Notes: a model not told the origin generated them from the sequence alone. 63,997 bases of DNA from an uncultured Ruminococcus sp. (GCA_946413815.1 CAMKMD010000018.1:1-63997), one strand, 5' to 3'. Positions 50,958-60,677 are shown, numbered from the stretch's first letter. Program-made: numbers and translations.

Positions 50958-51854
50958 ATGGATGACACAAAAAAAGAAAACCTGCTGAAAAGAGCGATCG
51001 GCAAGCTCTACGGCGGGATAGATATGAAATGGTGGGAGGTGATAGTATTCGCTGTGGCAACAGCAGCGCTGACAGCGGTATTCCTCATACTCCCGGTATT
51101 CAGGGATACCTCCTTTGAACGCATGGGCGTGACCTTTGAGGCCTGGATATTCTTCGCCGTGATCATCATGGCAAACTGCAGAAAGCCTCTTGAATCAGCG
51201 GCAAAGACCTTTGTCTTCTTCCTTGTAAGCCAGCCGCTTATTTATCTGTTCCAGGTACCCTTCTCCGATATGGGTTGGAGGCTTTTCGGCTACTACAAGA
51301 CCTGGTTCATCTGGACTCTCCTGACCATACCGATGGCCTATATCGGCTGGTACATCAGAAAGAAGAACTGGCTCAGTCTCCTGATACTCCTTCCGGTGCT
51401 CTTCATGCTCACATCAGATTACACCGGCGCCTTCCAGACGGCCGTGAAGCACTTCCCCCGCCTTACAGTCACCGCCTTCTTCTGCCTCGGTCAGGTGCTG
51501 CTGTATCTGTACGCCTTCACCGACGGCCTGCCGAAGAAGATCATAGGCTTCTTCCTGCCCCTCGCAGCAGTGATCACCATGCTCGTCATGCGGCCGGCTG
51601 TCAGCATAAACTCCACCATGTTTCTCCCTGATGACCCGCAGTTATCGGAATCAGCCGAGATCCTGACGGCAGAGCATCTCCCGGCAAAGGTGGATATAGT
51701 GAGTATTGACGACGGCTGTCTTGTGCATATCGAAGCAGAGCATTACGGCTCCTTCGATTTTACTGTAAAGGACGGCGCAGAGGAATATCACTACACCGCT
51801 ACAGTATACGAAGACGAGAGCGGCCATTCACAGGTGAATATCGAACGCAAATAA
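50958..51854 (+). CDS. Polytopic membrane protein with external C-terminal domain
   Basis: 298 residues. About six to seven membrane spans fill residues 25-210, then an external domain (about 215-298, 'LPAKVDIVSIDDGCLVHIEA', 'EEYHYTATVYEDESG'). AACGGAGG precedes the ATG. A lipoprotein gene follows 19 bp later. Family not recognised. Confidence 0.82.
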   Translation: MDDTKKENLLKRAIGKLYGGIDMKWWEVIVFAVATAALTAVFLILPVFRDTSFERMGVTFEAWIFFAVIIMANCRKPLESAAKTFVFFLVSQPLIYLFQVPFSDMGWRLFGYYKTWFIWTLLTIPMAYIGWYIRKKNWLSLLILLPVLFMLTSDYTGAFQTAVKHFPRLTVTAFFCLGQVLLYLYAFTDGLPKKIIGFFLPLAAVITMLVMRPAVSINSTMFLPDDPQLSESAEILTAEHLPAKVDIVSIDDGCLVHIEAEHYGSFDFTVKDGAEEYHYTATVYEDESGHSQVNIERK

Positions 51855-51873
51855 ACGGACGGAGACATGACAT

Positions 51874-52548
51874 ATGAAGAGATACCTTTTTCTGCTGCTG
51901 CCGCTGATGCTTTCCCTTGCCTCATGCAGCAATGACAGCAATACCTCCTCCGGCACCGCCCCCGCAGCAGCCCCGGCAGCCCCGCAGACGACTGCCGATG
52001 CAGCAACAACAACTGCTACTACAACAACTACTACTGCCACGACAGCACCGGAAACAACCACAGCCGCCCCCACGCAGGAGGAGCTTGACTTTGCCGCCAT
52101 TGCAGAGTACTGGACCGAATGCCGAGGCGGCTACCGTGATGAGCCCTATGAAATATTCGACGGCGAGCTTCACACCTATGACAACGAGATAGCCTTCTTT
52201 ATGGCGGAGACAGCAAAGCTTGACAATACTGTTCTCGGCAGCATATCCGGCGAGGATGACCTTATCGCCAGGGCAAGGGAGGTCTTCATCCGGCAGATGG
52301 GGCAGGACTATATCGACAGAGTAGAAGCCGACCATGTCATCAAGGACGGAGTAGAGGTTGAGATAGTATCAAGGCTGTATCCGCCCTACTCAACGGAATA
52401 CTATGCGCCCGCCGATATCTGGTACATCAACCCCTCCCTCCCCACCGGCAAGCTGGCAGACGGAACAGGAATCAACACTATACAGGACTGGCCGCCCTTC
52501 CTGCTGATAAAGGGAGAGGACGGCAGGATAATCGGATGCAGGTTCTGA
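51874..52548 (+). CDS. Lipoprotein of unknown function
   Basis: 224 residues. 'MKRYLFLLLPLMLSLASCS' is a signal peptide with the lipobox LASC. An Ala/Thr/Pro linker runs to about 65, with a run of Thr codons. The globular part (about 68-224) begins 'ELDFAAIAEYWTECRGGYRD' and ends in a short beta-rich segment. Probably co-transcribed with the upstream membrane protein. No family recognised. Confidence 0.83.
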   Translation: MKRYLFLLLPLMLSLASCSNDSNTSSGTAPAAAPAAPQTTADAATTTATTTTTTATTAPETTTAAPTQEELDFAAIAEYWTECRGGYRDEPYEIFDGELHTYDNEIAFFMAETAKLDNTVLGSISGEDDLIARAREVFIRQMGQDYIDRVEADHVIKDGVEVEIVSRLYPPYSTEYYAPADIWYINPSLPTGKLADGTGINTIQDWPPFLLIKGEDGRIIGCRF

Positions 52549-52578
52549 AAGACCTGCCTTAAAAAAGAGTACAAAAAT

Positions 52579-52720
52579 ATGGATCCAAGACTTGAATATA
52601 ACGGCAGCTATATCGAGATAACCGATTTTTACCATGAGACAAAGAATGATATCCCCGAAAGCCATTTCAACTGCAGATTTGATATAAAAGTAAAGTCGGG
52701 GATGTATTCAGGCTGCGCGG
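52579..52720 (+). pseudogene. Possible truncated WapI-type immunity-like gene
   Basis: The frame opens MDPRLEYNGSYIEITDFYH and reads for about 47 residues in a style similar to WapI-type immunity or DUF proteins ('FNCRFDIKVKSGMYSG'). It then loses coding character, although no stop appears until 52813. No good ribosome site. Reading it as a decayed gene fragment is a guess. Confidence 0.35.
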
Positions 52721-52798
52721 CCCGGCTGAACATTCATACCAGAATCGTGACAGAAGCGTGCCATTTGCGAAAATACTGTTTTTTTCGCAATATACCGC

Positions 52799-52827
52799 TT
52801 GATTTTGACGTATAGATGTGTTATAAT
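52799..52827 (+). promoter_or_regulatory. Promoter of the large dockerin protein
   Basis: TTGATT (52799-52804), 17 bases, TATAAT (52822-52827) with the TG extension. Confidence 0.7.
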
Positions 52828-52889
52828 GTAAGTGTGCAGGCAAAGTCTGCATAATAATATCAATAATAATGAAACGGCAGGTGAACACT

Positions 52890-55511
52890 ATGAGAAACAG
52901 ATCGACAGCAGCTGCTTTAGCAGCAGCCATTTCACTCGGAGCATTTGCTCCGTTCACATCTCAGCCCGTGTACGCAGAGGAGCACGGCATGGGGGCGGCT
53001 ATCCCCGAATGGATACCGGCCAGCTATGAGGAAGCCATCGAATTCCGCAACACCTACGGCGCCACACGCATCAAGGACGGCCTTGTCTGTGTCGTATTCC
53101 GTGAGAAATACGATAAAGTACCCGAGGGCGAGCCGCAGGGAATGCTCCGCTATGAGGTAAAGACCACCGACGGTGTCATGGAGCAGCTTTCCCACAGACT
53201 CTGCGGCTCAGAGGAAGGCCAGTATGTATATGACGTGTATTCCTATTACAAAACTGGCAGCGGAGATTTTGATGTTGCCCTTATAGATACCTGGGCCAAG
53301 TCCTCCGATCCCGACCTGGAATACGGACACGCAGTAGCTAAGTATTCCTTCAATGTAAATGATGAGATAACCGAGACGGATATGTTCGGCTGGATGCCCG
53401 ACAGCATAACGGAATACGGTGACTATGTCAGCAAGAACGGCGCAGTCAGCGCAAAGGACGACCTCGTTGTGTTCGCCCTTGAGTCAAATGCCGGCACAGC
53501 CTATAGCTGGTCGGAGCGCTCACAGACATATTCCTCCGTACTCAGCGCTTACACCGGGGTCAACTGCAGCACGGAGACAGCCATTCCCCTTGACGGCGGT
53601 GCCATCCGCACATTACAGGTTTACAAGGCTGAAAAAGACGGCAATGCCGTTATAAAATGGGATTACGCACCTTTCGCCCTCAACAACGGTGAACAGCAGA
53701 TCGCAAAAACTCTTGTGGCTGACTGCACAGTCTCCGGCAAGGGCACAAAGGTCACCCTTAACGGTTCCTACGTACCCAGCGCAGAGTTCAGCAAGACCTC
53801 CTACAATATCTACGGCGAAGGCCTGACTGTCCCCGGTTCTGAGGTCTATGACAAGTTCTCAGAGTCGAAATCCGCAGTCATCACCTCAAAGGATGAGCTT
53901 ACTGCCTTCCTGAAGCCCTATCTCAGCGAAAGCGCACTGAAGAATTACACGAGAGTGTTCTCCGACACCTTCTTCGATAACTATGTCCTGATGCTCTCCA
54001 CCTACCTTGACCCCTATCAGGGACGCATCTTCAACCACGGTCTGAAGGACGTGCAGTATAAGGACGGCAAGCTCGTTATAAACTTCACCTCAGTCATCCA
54101 GGGTCCCCGCATGAGGACATCGGTCTTTGATATCCTCCAGTGTGTCATGCCCAAGGCTGACTACAACGGCGACAAGGTGATATGGGCAAGCTCGGAGATA
54201 CTCGAATCCGGCCTCAGGCGTGTCAGCGTGATAGACGAGGACACAGGACTGTGTGCACCTATTGACTTTGATACACGCGCTGCCCTCTTCGGCTATGCCC
54301 CGGAAGAGATGGAAGACATCAATCCCTGCTACTGGAAGACAAACGCAAGCGACTGGCGCGATATCAGCTTAGATGAGAAGTATCTGCCCGAGGGATACAA
54401 GCTTTCCAAGACCTCTCCCAAGGAGATAATCGAGTACGATAACAACTCCGCCGATATTATCTTCACGGTAAAGAAGGATAACTCGGCTGTCAGCAGATAC
54501 TCAGTCACCAAATTCTCCACCACTACCCAGGGTCTCTTCAACAAGGACCAGGAGACCAGCGTCTATGCTCAGAAATTCGAGCCCGCTGTTGCGACTTCTG
54601 CCGATGAACTGTCAGACATTCTTTCAAAGTACATGACCGATGACTTCTGCAAAAACGTACTCGCGAAGTACGATGAAAGCTTCTTCAAGGACAACGTGCT
54701 GCTCCTTGATTTCCTTTTCGATTCAACAGGCGGAGACAAGGTAAACATTGAGAATACAGCCATCTCCGGCAATGATCTCACTGTATACTACAACAGACCC
54801 GCACCTGACTTCGGTATCTGCAACACGGATTATTTCATGATACTCCAGGCCGCAGTACCCAGGAGCGAATACAAGAAGCAGAAGGTGGAGTGGCACTGCA
54901 TGGGCGACGCTAACGGCGACGGCAGCTTCGGTGTGGCCGACCTGGTAACGACACAGAAGTGGCTTCTCGGAGCAAAGGATGTAAAGCTCTCCGACTGGAA
55001 GACCGCCGACCTCTGCAAGGACGATGCAATAAACTCCTTCGACCTTGTAAAGATGCGCTCAAAGCTTGTGGATATCAACGGCCTCACACCTAAAAAGCTG
55101 GATATAAGCGCCAAGTATATCCGCACCGCCGGCAAATATGAACATATCGGAGGAAAAGGCAGCGAGCCGGTAATGATCTCAAGCGTTACGCAGCTCGAAG
55201 ACTATATCGGTGATAAGGAATCCTCAGTTTTTGGATCACGCAGCGACGGCTTTGAGACCTTCAAAAAGTATGATAATGACTGGTTCATGACTCATAAGCT
55301 CATCGCAGTGAACATCAGCGAGGGCAGCGGTTCTATAAGCCATAAGGTCACCGACCTTACCAGCGATTATGTGACCATAGAGCGCACCGTTCCCATGATG
55401 CAGACCTGCGATATGGCTGAATGGGATATACTCATCGAGCTTGACCGTGATCAGAGGATAAACCCCGATTTCAAACTTATCATCAACACCATTGAAACAA
55501 CTACATTCTAA
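52890..55511 (+). CDS. Large secreted dockerin protein with three repeated domains
   Basis: 873 residues from ATG 52890 (GGCAGGTG upstream). Signal peptide about 1-30. The N-terminal domain ('AIPEWIPASYEEAIEFRNTY', 'IKDGLVCVVFREKYD') is shared with 58064-59857. Three copies of a PrcB_C-like module follow: near 'VITSKDELTAFLKPYL', near 'VATSADELSDILSKYM', and, after the dockerin, near 'MISSVTQLEDYIGDKE'. Each has a D..FF(W)..(N/H)..L motif. The dockerin (about 672-735) reads 'MGDANGDGSFGVADLVT' and 'LCKDDAINSFDLVK'. No enzymatic domain was found. It could be an inhibitor or binding protein on the cellulosome. Confidence 0.87.
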   Translation: MRNRSTAAALAAAISLGAFAPFTSQPVYAEEHGMGAAIPEWIPASYEEAIEFRNTYGATRIKDGLVCVVFREKYDKVPEGEPQGMLRYEVKTTDGVMEQLSHRLCGSEEGQYVYDVYSYYKTGSGDFDVALIDTWAKSSDPDLEYGHAVAKYSFNVNDEITETDMFGWMPDSITEYGDYVSKNGAVSAKDDLVVFALESNAGTAYSWSERSQTYSSVLSAYTGVNCSTETAIPLDGGAIRTLQVYKAEKDGNAVIKWDYAPFALNNGEQQIAKTLVADCTVSGKGTKVTLNGSYVPSAEFSKTSYNIYGEGLTVPGSEVYDKFSESKSAVITSKDELTAFLKPYLSESALKNYTRVFSDTFFDNYVLMLSTYLDPYQGRIFNHGLKDVQYKDGKLVINFTSVIQGPRMRTSVFDILQCVMPKADYNGDKVIWASSEILESGLRRVSVIDEDTGLCAPIDFDTRAALFGYAPEEMEDINPCYWKTNASDWRDISLDEKYLPEGYKLSKTSPKEIIEYDNNSADIIFTVKKDNSAVSRYSVTKFSTTTQGLFNKDQETSVYAQKFEPAVATSADELSDILSKYMTDDFCKNVLAKYDESFFKDNVLLLDFLFDSTGGDKVNIENTAISGNDLTVYYNRPAPDFGICNTDYFMILQAAVPRSEYKKQKVEWHCMGDANGDGSFGVADLVTTQKWLLGAKDVKLSDWKTADLCKDDAINSFDLVKMRSKLVDINGLTPKKLDISAKYIRTAGKYEHIGGKGSEPVMISSVTQLEDYIGDKESSVFGSRSDGFETFKKYDNDWFMTHKLIAVNISEGSGSISHKVTDLTSDYVTIERTVPMMQTCDMAEWDILIELDRDQRINPDFKLIINTIETTTF

Positions 55512-55519
55512 AACATAAA

Positions 55520-55560
55520 AGGAGCCCCGCCGCGGTCATAGTTCCGCAGGCGGGGCTTTT
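55520..55560. terminator. Terminator between convergent genes
   Basis: GCCCCGCCGCGG.. and ..CCGCAGGCGGGGC arms followed by TTTTCATCATTTT. Confidence 0.85.
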
Positions 55561-55596
55561 CATCATTTTACTATTTGTGTTCGGTTATCAGCAAGA

Positions 55597-56676
55597 TCAA
55601 AGACCAACCTGATTGAATGCCCAGTTAACTCTGCCGAGTAATTGAGCCTTTGCTTGTGAGGAATAACCCTTCTTTGCAGCAAACTTGTTTGTTGCAGATA
55701 CTACAGCATTTTTGCAGTCGGTGAACTTGGGAGTGGTATTAGAGCCGTATTCGCTGAGTGAATCAAACCATATCTGTGCGATAGTAGCCTTGTTCAGTCC
55801 TGTAGTTGTCATCAGATATGCTGCATGAGAAATAATGGTAGATGCCGAGTAATTATCAATGTTAGAATAATAGTCACCGGGATAATCCTTCTTGAGCTTT
55901 TTGTAGTTGTCATAGAACTTCACACTTGCGCGGGCACCTGTGTAGTTGGTGGGTCTGTATGTGTTCACAGGATCAATGAAGTCTCTGAGGCACTTCTTCT
56001 TGCCTGAGTTGTTCTTGAACAGGGAAGTACCCATTCTCCAGTCGGTATTTGTCTCGCTCAGCTCAGCGAGGATATCGGAGTATGCTTCCATAAGTGCGCC
56101 GCTCTCAAAGCTGGACTGCTTTACAAGTGCGTCCCATCCTGCAACACGATGCTCTACAAGATGTACATACTCATGTGCAATGATATCCGGAACAGAAGAC
56201 ATAGGATTCATAAAGGAAGAATCTACACCGCCGACAGTAATGGAACCTGCCTGTCCAACAGCATTCGTATAAAGTGTAGAATTATCCTTTGCGTAGCTGA
56301 GATAAAGAGTATCGGAATTTACTCTCTGAATCTGATTGTTGGATTTGATGTAAGCATCAAACTTCTTTGTAGTGGGATCGAATCCTAAGCTCTTGCAGTA
56401 ATTAGCTGCCTTTAAAGCATTGTTATAGAATGTCTGATCCTCGGAAGTATAGTAGCGTGAAGGCTTTGAAGTGCTGGGTATCGGGAAGAAGCCCCACAGC
56501 CGGTATCTGTTGTAGAATAAATAGTCGTTTGCGTACTCATTATCTGTAATCGAAATCTTTACGTCAGCTGCCGAAGAAGTCATAGCTGCTCCGGAAGTCA
56601 GCGTTGCTCCAAGAGATGAAGCGATTACCCCTGCTGAAAGAATTGCTGCTAAAATTTTCTTTGAATTAATTTTCAT
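55597..56676 (-). CDS. Secreted M4-like (thermolysin family) metallopeptidase
   Basis: 359 residues from ATG 56676. Signal peptide about 1-37. The zinc site is 'IIAHEYVHLVEHR' (His168, Glu169, His172) with a third ligand Glu197 in 'ESGALMEAYSD'. The usual FTP/PepSY propeptide is missing, as is a dockerin. Where thermolysin has the transition-state His in HxNSGIINKAAYL, the aligned stretch here reads YSASTIISHAAYL, so Tyr276 replaces it. The gene is more AT-rich than its neighbours. Activity is therefore likely but not certain. Confidence 0.85.
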   Translation of the reverse strand: MKINSKKILAAILSAGVIASSLGATLTSGAAMTSSAADVKISITDNEYANDYLFYNRYRLWGFFPIPSTSKPSRYYTSEDQTFYNNALKAANYCKSLGFDPTTKKFDAYIKSNNQIQRVNSDTLYLSYAKDNSTLYTNAVGQAGSITVGGVDSSFMNPMSSVPDIIAHEYVHLVEHRVAGWDALVKQSSFESGALMEAYSDILAELSETNTDWRMGTSLFKNNSGKKKCLRDFIDPVNTYRPTNYTGARASVKFYDNYKKLKKDYPGDYYSNIDNYSASTIISHAAYLMTTTGLNKATIAQIWFDSLSEYGSNTTPKFTDCKNAVVSATNKFAAKKGYSSQAKAQLLGRVNWAFNQVGL

Positions 56677-57128
56677 GGTTTGCACCGTCCTTAATAAAAT
56701 TTTGTATTACCATTTTACCATAAAAAATATGACTATTCTACTCATTCATTGCGTTTAAGCTGGCACGCTTCCGGCACGCTTCCGTTTCTCCAAACTGCAA
56801 TATATCCGCACAAAACTACTGCCTGTACAACAATTCATCTCTTTGATAGCTGTCATATCAATGACAACTTTTGCCCAGTCTTCAAGAACGCTGTGTTTTT
56901 TTTCATCTTTGATCCTTCGCGCATCATCATCTTCTGTAAAAGGATATTCCCGCCGCTTATTTTATTACATACTGTCAGTTTTCAATAAAAGCGTCCCGGG
57001 ATCTACCGTTCCGGATAGTGCACTTCTCTAAAAACGAAAAGTATAATTATATTTTTGTCAGATATAGTTGACATTTTGCAAGTTATGGTGTATACTACAA
57101 TTACAGAAGGAGGTGCAGGTGATACTAT
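56677..57128. other. Gap with a possible gene relic and the XRE promoter
   Basis: 452 bp. On the minus strand 56755-56958 is an open frame of 67 codons without a start or ribosome site, with coding-like content ('EYPFTEDDDARRIKDEKKHS', 'VLEDWAKVVIDMTAIKEM'), possibly the remains of a gene. On the plus strand TTGACA (57068-57073), 17 bases, TATACT (57091-57096) forms the promoter of the XRE gene. Confidence 0.5.
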
Positions 57129-57338
57129 ATGAAGAACAAAAAACTAAAGATCGCCCGCATGGAGCTTGACATGAATCAGGAGGATCTCGCAAAGGCCGTC
57201 GGTGTCACAAGACAGACCATAAGCCTTATCGAATCCGGCAATTACAACCCTACGCTTAACCTGTGCCTGGCAATATGTCACGCCCTCGGAAAGACGCTCG
57301 ATGAAATATTCTGGCAGGATGAAAGGAATGATCAGTAA
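57129..57338 (+). CDS. XRE-family helix-turn-helix regulator
   Basis: 69 residues. The HTH covers residues about 5-60 ('IARMELDMNQEDLAKAVGVT' then 'RQTISLIESGNYNPTLNLCL'), typical of small Cro/C1-type repressors. GAAGGAGGTG precedes the ATG. Its stop codon overlaps the next start as TAATG, so the membrane protein is its partner; autoregulation is likely but not shown. Confidence 0.93.
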   Translation: MKNKKLKIARMELDMNQEDLAKAVGVTRQTISLIESGNYNPTLNLCLAICHALGKTLDEIFWQDERNDQ

Positions 57339-57886
57339 TGAATGCAAACACAGAAAAAAAGATCGCAGAAAGAATGAAGAACAGATATCCCACAGATGAA
57401 AGGGTCTCCGGATCCAACTACAAGGCTCTCGCATACTGCGGTATCGCAGCCATAGTCTATGATGCCGCAATGCTTCTGTACAAGTGTCTTATAAGTAACG
57501 GCAATCCTCTCCCCGAGCTGATACTGCTTGCAGTTATGGCAATAATCATCACCGCTGTAAAACACAGCGACAAGATAGTAGAAAAGCCCGCAGCTGCCGG
57601 GCGCCTGCTTGATACAGGCACGAGCGCCGGCGCACGCATGAAAAGGCTCGCCATGTACCTGCTCGAATCGCTCCTTTTCTTAGGAGGCATCTTCGCCGCT
57701 GACTTTATCACAGTAAAGACAGGCATCACTCCCGCCGACAGCAGGATACTCGACCGGCCGCGGGCAGCAGTCATATTCTTTGTTATCGCCTTCCTGTTCA
57801 CCTTCATCGCAGGCGAGCACAAGGCAAAGAAATACAACGCCTTTCAGAAGCAGCTCGACGAGGACGAGAACTGCCTTGATGACTGA
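57338..57886 (+). CDS. Membrane protein coupled to the XRE regulator (DUF6773-like)
   Basis: 182 residues with four membrane spans (about 28-48, 56-74, 104-122 and 140-160) and charged ends. The gene order XRE then four-span protein, with one-base overlap, is common in Clostridia; the family name is tentative and function unknown. Confidence 0.83.
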   Translation: MNANTEKKIAERMKNRYPTDERVSGSNYKALAYCGIAAIVYDAAMLLYKCLISNGNPLPELILLAVMAIIITAVKHSDKIVEKPAAAGRLLDTGTSAGARMKRLAMYLLESLLFLGGIFAADFITVKTGITPADSRILDRPRAAVIFFVIAFLFTFIAGEHKAKKYNAFQKQLDEDENCLDD

Positions 57887-57968
57887 CAGCCGGTTCTGAC
57901 TTTCCCTTAACATCACACGGAAGGCGCAGATTTTTCGCTTAAATGGTGCAAAAGCGGAACGAATGCTG

Positions 57969-57997
57969 TTTACATTTTATTTCCGGCATGATATAAT
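57969..57997 (+). promoter_or_regulatory. Promoter of the second PEWVP-domain dockerin gene
   Basis: TTTACA (57969-57974), 17 bases, TATAAT (57992-57997). Confidence 0.75.
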
Positions 57998-58063
57998 GTA
58001 GCTATAAAGGCGAATCCCCCGTCGTATCCGTATTATAAGAGACATCAAAGGAGGTCAGCACCT

Positions 58064-59857
58064 ATGAAAACCCTGCGCATCACCGCAGCTCTTGCCGCCT
58101 CAGCACTGCTGCTCACTTCAGAGGCATCACCGGTATTTCTTCCCACTGCCGTTTATGCGGAAGAAACCGCCTCAGGCACACCGCTCCCCGAATGGGTGCC
58201 TGACAGCTACAACACCGCTCTCCGCTTCTTCAACCTCCACGGCGGAACCTTCATACAGGACGGCCTCCTGTGCGTGACCTTCTGCCGCAGCTATGCCCCT
58301 GAAGCCGTGAATACCTACACGACTTCTGTTACCGGCACAGCTATGGAGGAGGTCTCACATACTCTCTATGAAAGCCCCGCAAAGGACAGTCCGGCCGGCT
58401 GTAATGATATTGAGGTCTTTGTATACAGACCGGTCAGCGCCGGCAGCTTCTCCGCCTCGATCAGTGCGGCCACAGAGTCAGCGCCGGAGTATTATTATCA
58501 GCCCCCGTCAGATATCACCTACGAATTCACCGTAGACGAGGCGCTCACCGTCACGGAAACTGATATCTTCGTTCTTGTCCCGGACTGCTCTGCGGAGTTC
58601 GAGGCATACTTCAAGGAGAAGGGCACATTGTCCTTCGCAGGCAGCAGTATGGTTTTCTGTCTCAGAACTGCCCCGAATATGTTCTCAGAATGGAAGGAAG
58701 GCTACGTCTCAGACAATGTAAAGCTGACTGCAAGGCTTGACTGCTCCGCCAGAACCCAGGTAACGCAGCCGGGTATGACCGGTTATTCCGGGAAAGCGGA
58801 GGTATATGTATATGAAGCAGTCTCTGAAGGACCGGTGGAAGTCCGCTGGGATGTAGTCGATATCAACCACCCCGACAGCATACCCAGATACAGCTATGCC
58901 GCAAGCTATGAGGATGCTGCCCTTACGAAGCCCTCTCTTGCAGAGGGGGATGCAAGGATAAGGATAAGCGACTTCGATACAGGCGAGCCCGTAATACTTG
59001 ATGCAGATACCGGATTCGCCATACACAGAAGAGCGAGCGTCACCGACAGCACGACTCTCCTCGCAGCCCTTAAATCCAATCCCTGCGTGGTACCGGAGCT
59101 ATGCAGCAATTATACCGATACCTTGCCCGTCATTGCCGATGCCCTCGGTTTCAGACTCGTCCCGCCGGACGGCTGGACGATACCCAGAAAAGGCACTTCC
59201 AATGTAAACGCAGACGAACATATAACTATAACCATAGTCAACAACAACGCCTATGATATAGAGTACAGAGTAAGGCCTGACCTGTCGGGAGATGCCAACG
59301 GCGACGGCAGCTTCAGCACAGCCGACCTGGTGACTCTTGAAAAATGGCTTCTCGGGATGCCGGATGCAGAGCTGAAAAACTGGAAGGCCTGCGACCTCTG
59401 CAACGATAACATGATAGATACCTTTGACCTGTGTCTTATGCGGAAGGCACTTGCAGAAAGCCTGAAGCCGGAGCCCGTCATCCTTATGATGGCTGACGAA
59501 AGACGGAGCCACATGACAGCAGCAGGCCTTGAAAGCTACGACAGGATAGTGACCTTCGACACCGAAGACCTTGCCGGCATGGAAGAGATACTAACCCTTA
59601 TTGAAAAGGTGAGCAGCAACGCTGAAAAGTATGCAGACATGAAGCCGGAAAGGCTGCCCTATTCAGTCGCGGACTACGGACACGACGCACTCTACATCTA
59701 CTGCCGAAGCTCCGGCTCAGAACCGCAGCGGCTCCTGCTGTGCACATACGGCGAGACCTGCACCTGTCTCCCCGACGATGATGTAAAGCAGCTCGCAGCG
59801 CTTATGATAGAAAAAGGGCTCTTCGCAGACAAGGGTGCGGAGGATATCTACAGATAA
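58064..59857 (+). CDS. Secreted dockerin protein, paralogue of 52890-55511
   Basis: 597 residues. Signal peptide about 1-32. The N-terminal domain ('PLPEWVPDSYNTALRFFNLH', 'IQDGLLCVTFCRSYA') is shared with the larger paralogue, but the PrcB_C-like repeats are missing. The dockerin at about 408-470 reads 'SGDANGDGSFSTADLVT' and 'LCNDNMIDTFDLCL'. An additional C-terminal domain follows ('EPVILMMADERRSHMTAAGL' onward) with no recognised family. AAAGGAGG precedes the ATG. Confidence 0.87.
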   Translation: MKTLRITAALAASALLLTSEASPVFLPTAVYAEETASGTPLPEWVPDSYNTALRFFNLHGGTFIQDGLLCVTFCRSYAPEAVNTYTTSVTGTAMEEVSHTLYESPAKDSPAGCNDIEVFVYRPVSAGSFSASISAATESAPEYYYQPPSDITYEFTVDEALTVTETDIFVLVPDCSAEFEAYFKEKGTLSFAGSSMVFCLRTAPNMFSEWKEGYVSDNVKLTARLDCSARTQVTQPGMTGYSGKAEVYVYEAVSEGPVEVRWDVVDINHPDSIPRYSYAASYEDAALTKPSLAEGDARIRISDFDTGEPVILDADTGFAIHRRASVTDSTTLLAALKSNPCVVPELCSNYTDTLPVIADALGFRLVPPDGWTIPRKGTSNVNADEHITITIVNNNAYDIEYRVRPDLSGDANGDGSFSTADLVTLEKWLLGMPDAELKNWKACDLCNDNMIDTFDLCLMRKALAESLKPEPVILMMADERRSHMTAAGLESYDRIVTFDTEDLAGMEEILTLIEKVSSNAEKYADMKPERLPYSVADYGHDALYIYCRSSGSEPQRLLLCTYGETCTCLPDDDVKQLAALMIEKGLFADKGAEDIYR

Positions 59858-59881
59858 AAGGCCTGTTCTTCTAAGATATAC

Positions 59882-59917
59882 AAAAAAGGAAAGACTTTAA
59901 AGTCTTTCCTTTTTTAT
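59882..59917. terminator. Two-way terminator between convergent genes
   Basis: AAAAAAGGAAAGACT and AGTCTTTCCTTTTTT arms give T-runs on both strands. Confidence 0.9.
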
Positions 59918-59920
59918 TTC

Positions 59921-60571
59921 TCAGTCTTTGCTCCTGCTTTCCATATCCATCTCGATAGCCTCAGCCCATTCCCTGTCTATATCTGCATTTTTGCGGATGG
60001 CGCTGATGGGGGCGCATATAGAATCGAAGACAACTCCGGTGCCTTTGCTGTCCGCTGCATAGTTGGCCGTCCTCTCAGCTGAGATGCCCACTCTGCCGGC
60101 GACCTCGACGGCATCTATATTGGCACCTATGAAGAGAAACTCCCAGCCGTACTTTTTCTTCTGTCTCTCAATGAGCTTCTTTATCTCGTCATATCCGTAT
60201 TTCCGGCTCGCATTCTCCATGCCGTCGGTAGTGATGATGAACATGGTATGCTCCGGCACATCCTCGGGGCGTGCATACTTATGGATGTTCCCGATGTGCT
60301 TGACAGCGTCACCTATCGCATCAAGCAGAGCAGTGCAGCTGCGGACGTAGTAGTCCTTTTCCGTCATAGGGCGTATCTCTGAGAGTCTGACACGGTCGTG
60401 GATGACCTCGCTCACGTTGTCGAAGAGCACTGTGGATACATAGCACTCCCCTTCCTCCTTCTTCTGCTTCCCGATCATGGAATTGAAGCCGCCTATGGTG
60501 TCTGCCTCCAGCCCGCTCATGGAACCGCTCCTGTCGAGAATGAATACCAGCTCAGTAATGTTGTTTTTCAT
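59921..60571 (-). CDS. vWA-domain protein (TerY-like)
   Basis: 216 residues forming one von Willebrand A domain. The MIDAS residues are 'LDRSGSMSG' (DxSxS), 'SCTALLDAI' (Thr) and 'ITTDGMENAS' (Asp). No signal peptide. GGAGGG precedes the ATG. Small TerY-like vWA proteins are commonly found with macro-domain or tellurite-resistance-type genes; here the macro gene lies just upstream (139 bp, after a terminator). The partner bound is unknown. Confidence 0.9.
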   Translation of the reverse strand: MKNNITELVFILDRSGSMSGLEADTIGGFNSMIGKQKKEEGECYVSTVLFDNVSEVIHDRVRLSEIRPMTEKDYYVRSCTALLDAIGDAVKHIGNIHKYARPEDVPEHTMFIITTDGMENASRKYGYDEIKKLIERQKKKYGWEFLFIGANIDAVEVAGRVGISAERTANYAADSKGTGVVFDSICAPISAIRKNADIDREWAEAIEMDMESRSKD

Positions 60572-60677
60572 GTTGATCCCTCCGTAAAAATGGTATGTGG
60601 TTTGTTCCTGTGACTATATCATACCATATCCGGATAGGAAAAAGGGCGCCTGAAAGGCGACATTTCTCCGCAAAAAA

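Noticed and set aside
51980..52065. Thr-codon-rich run in the lipoprotein as a phase-variable repeat
   Set aside because: The codons are mixed and not a perfect short tandem repeat; it reads as an ordinary low-complexity linker.
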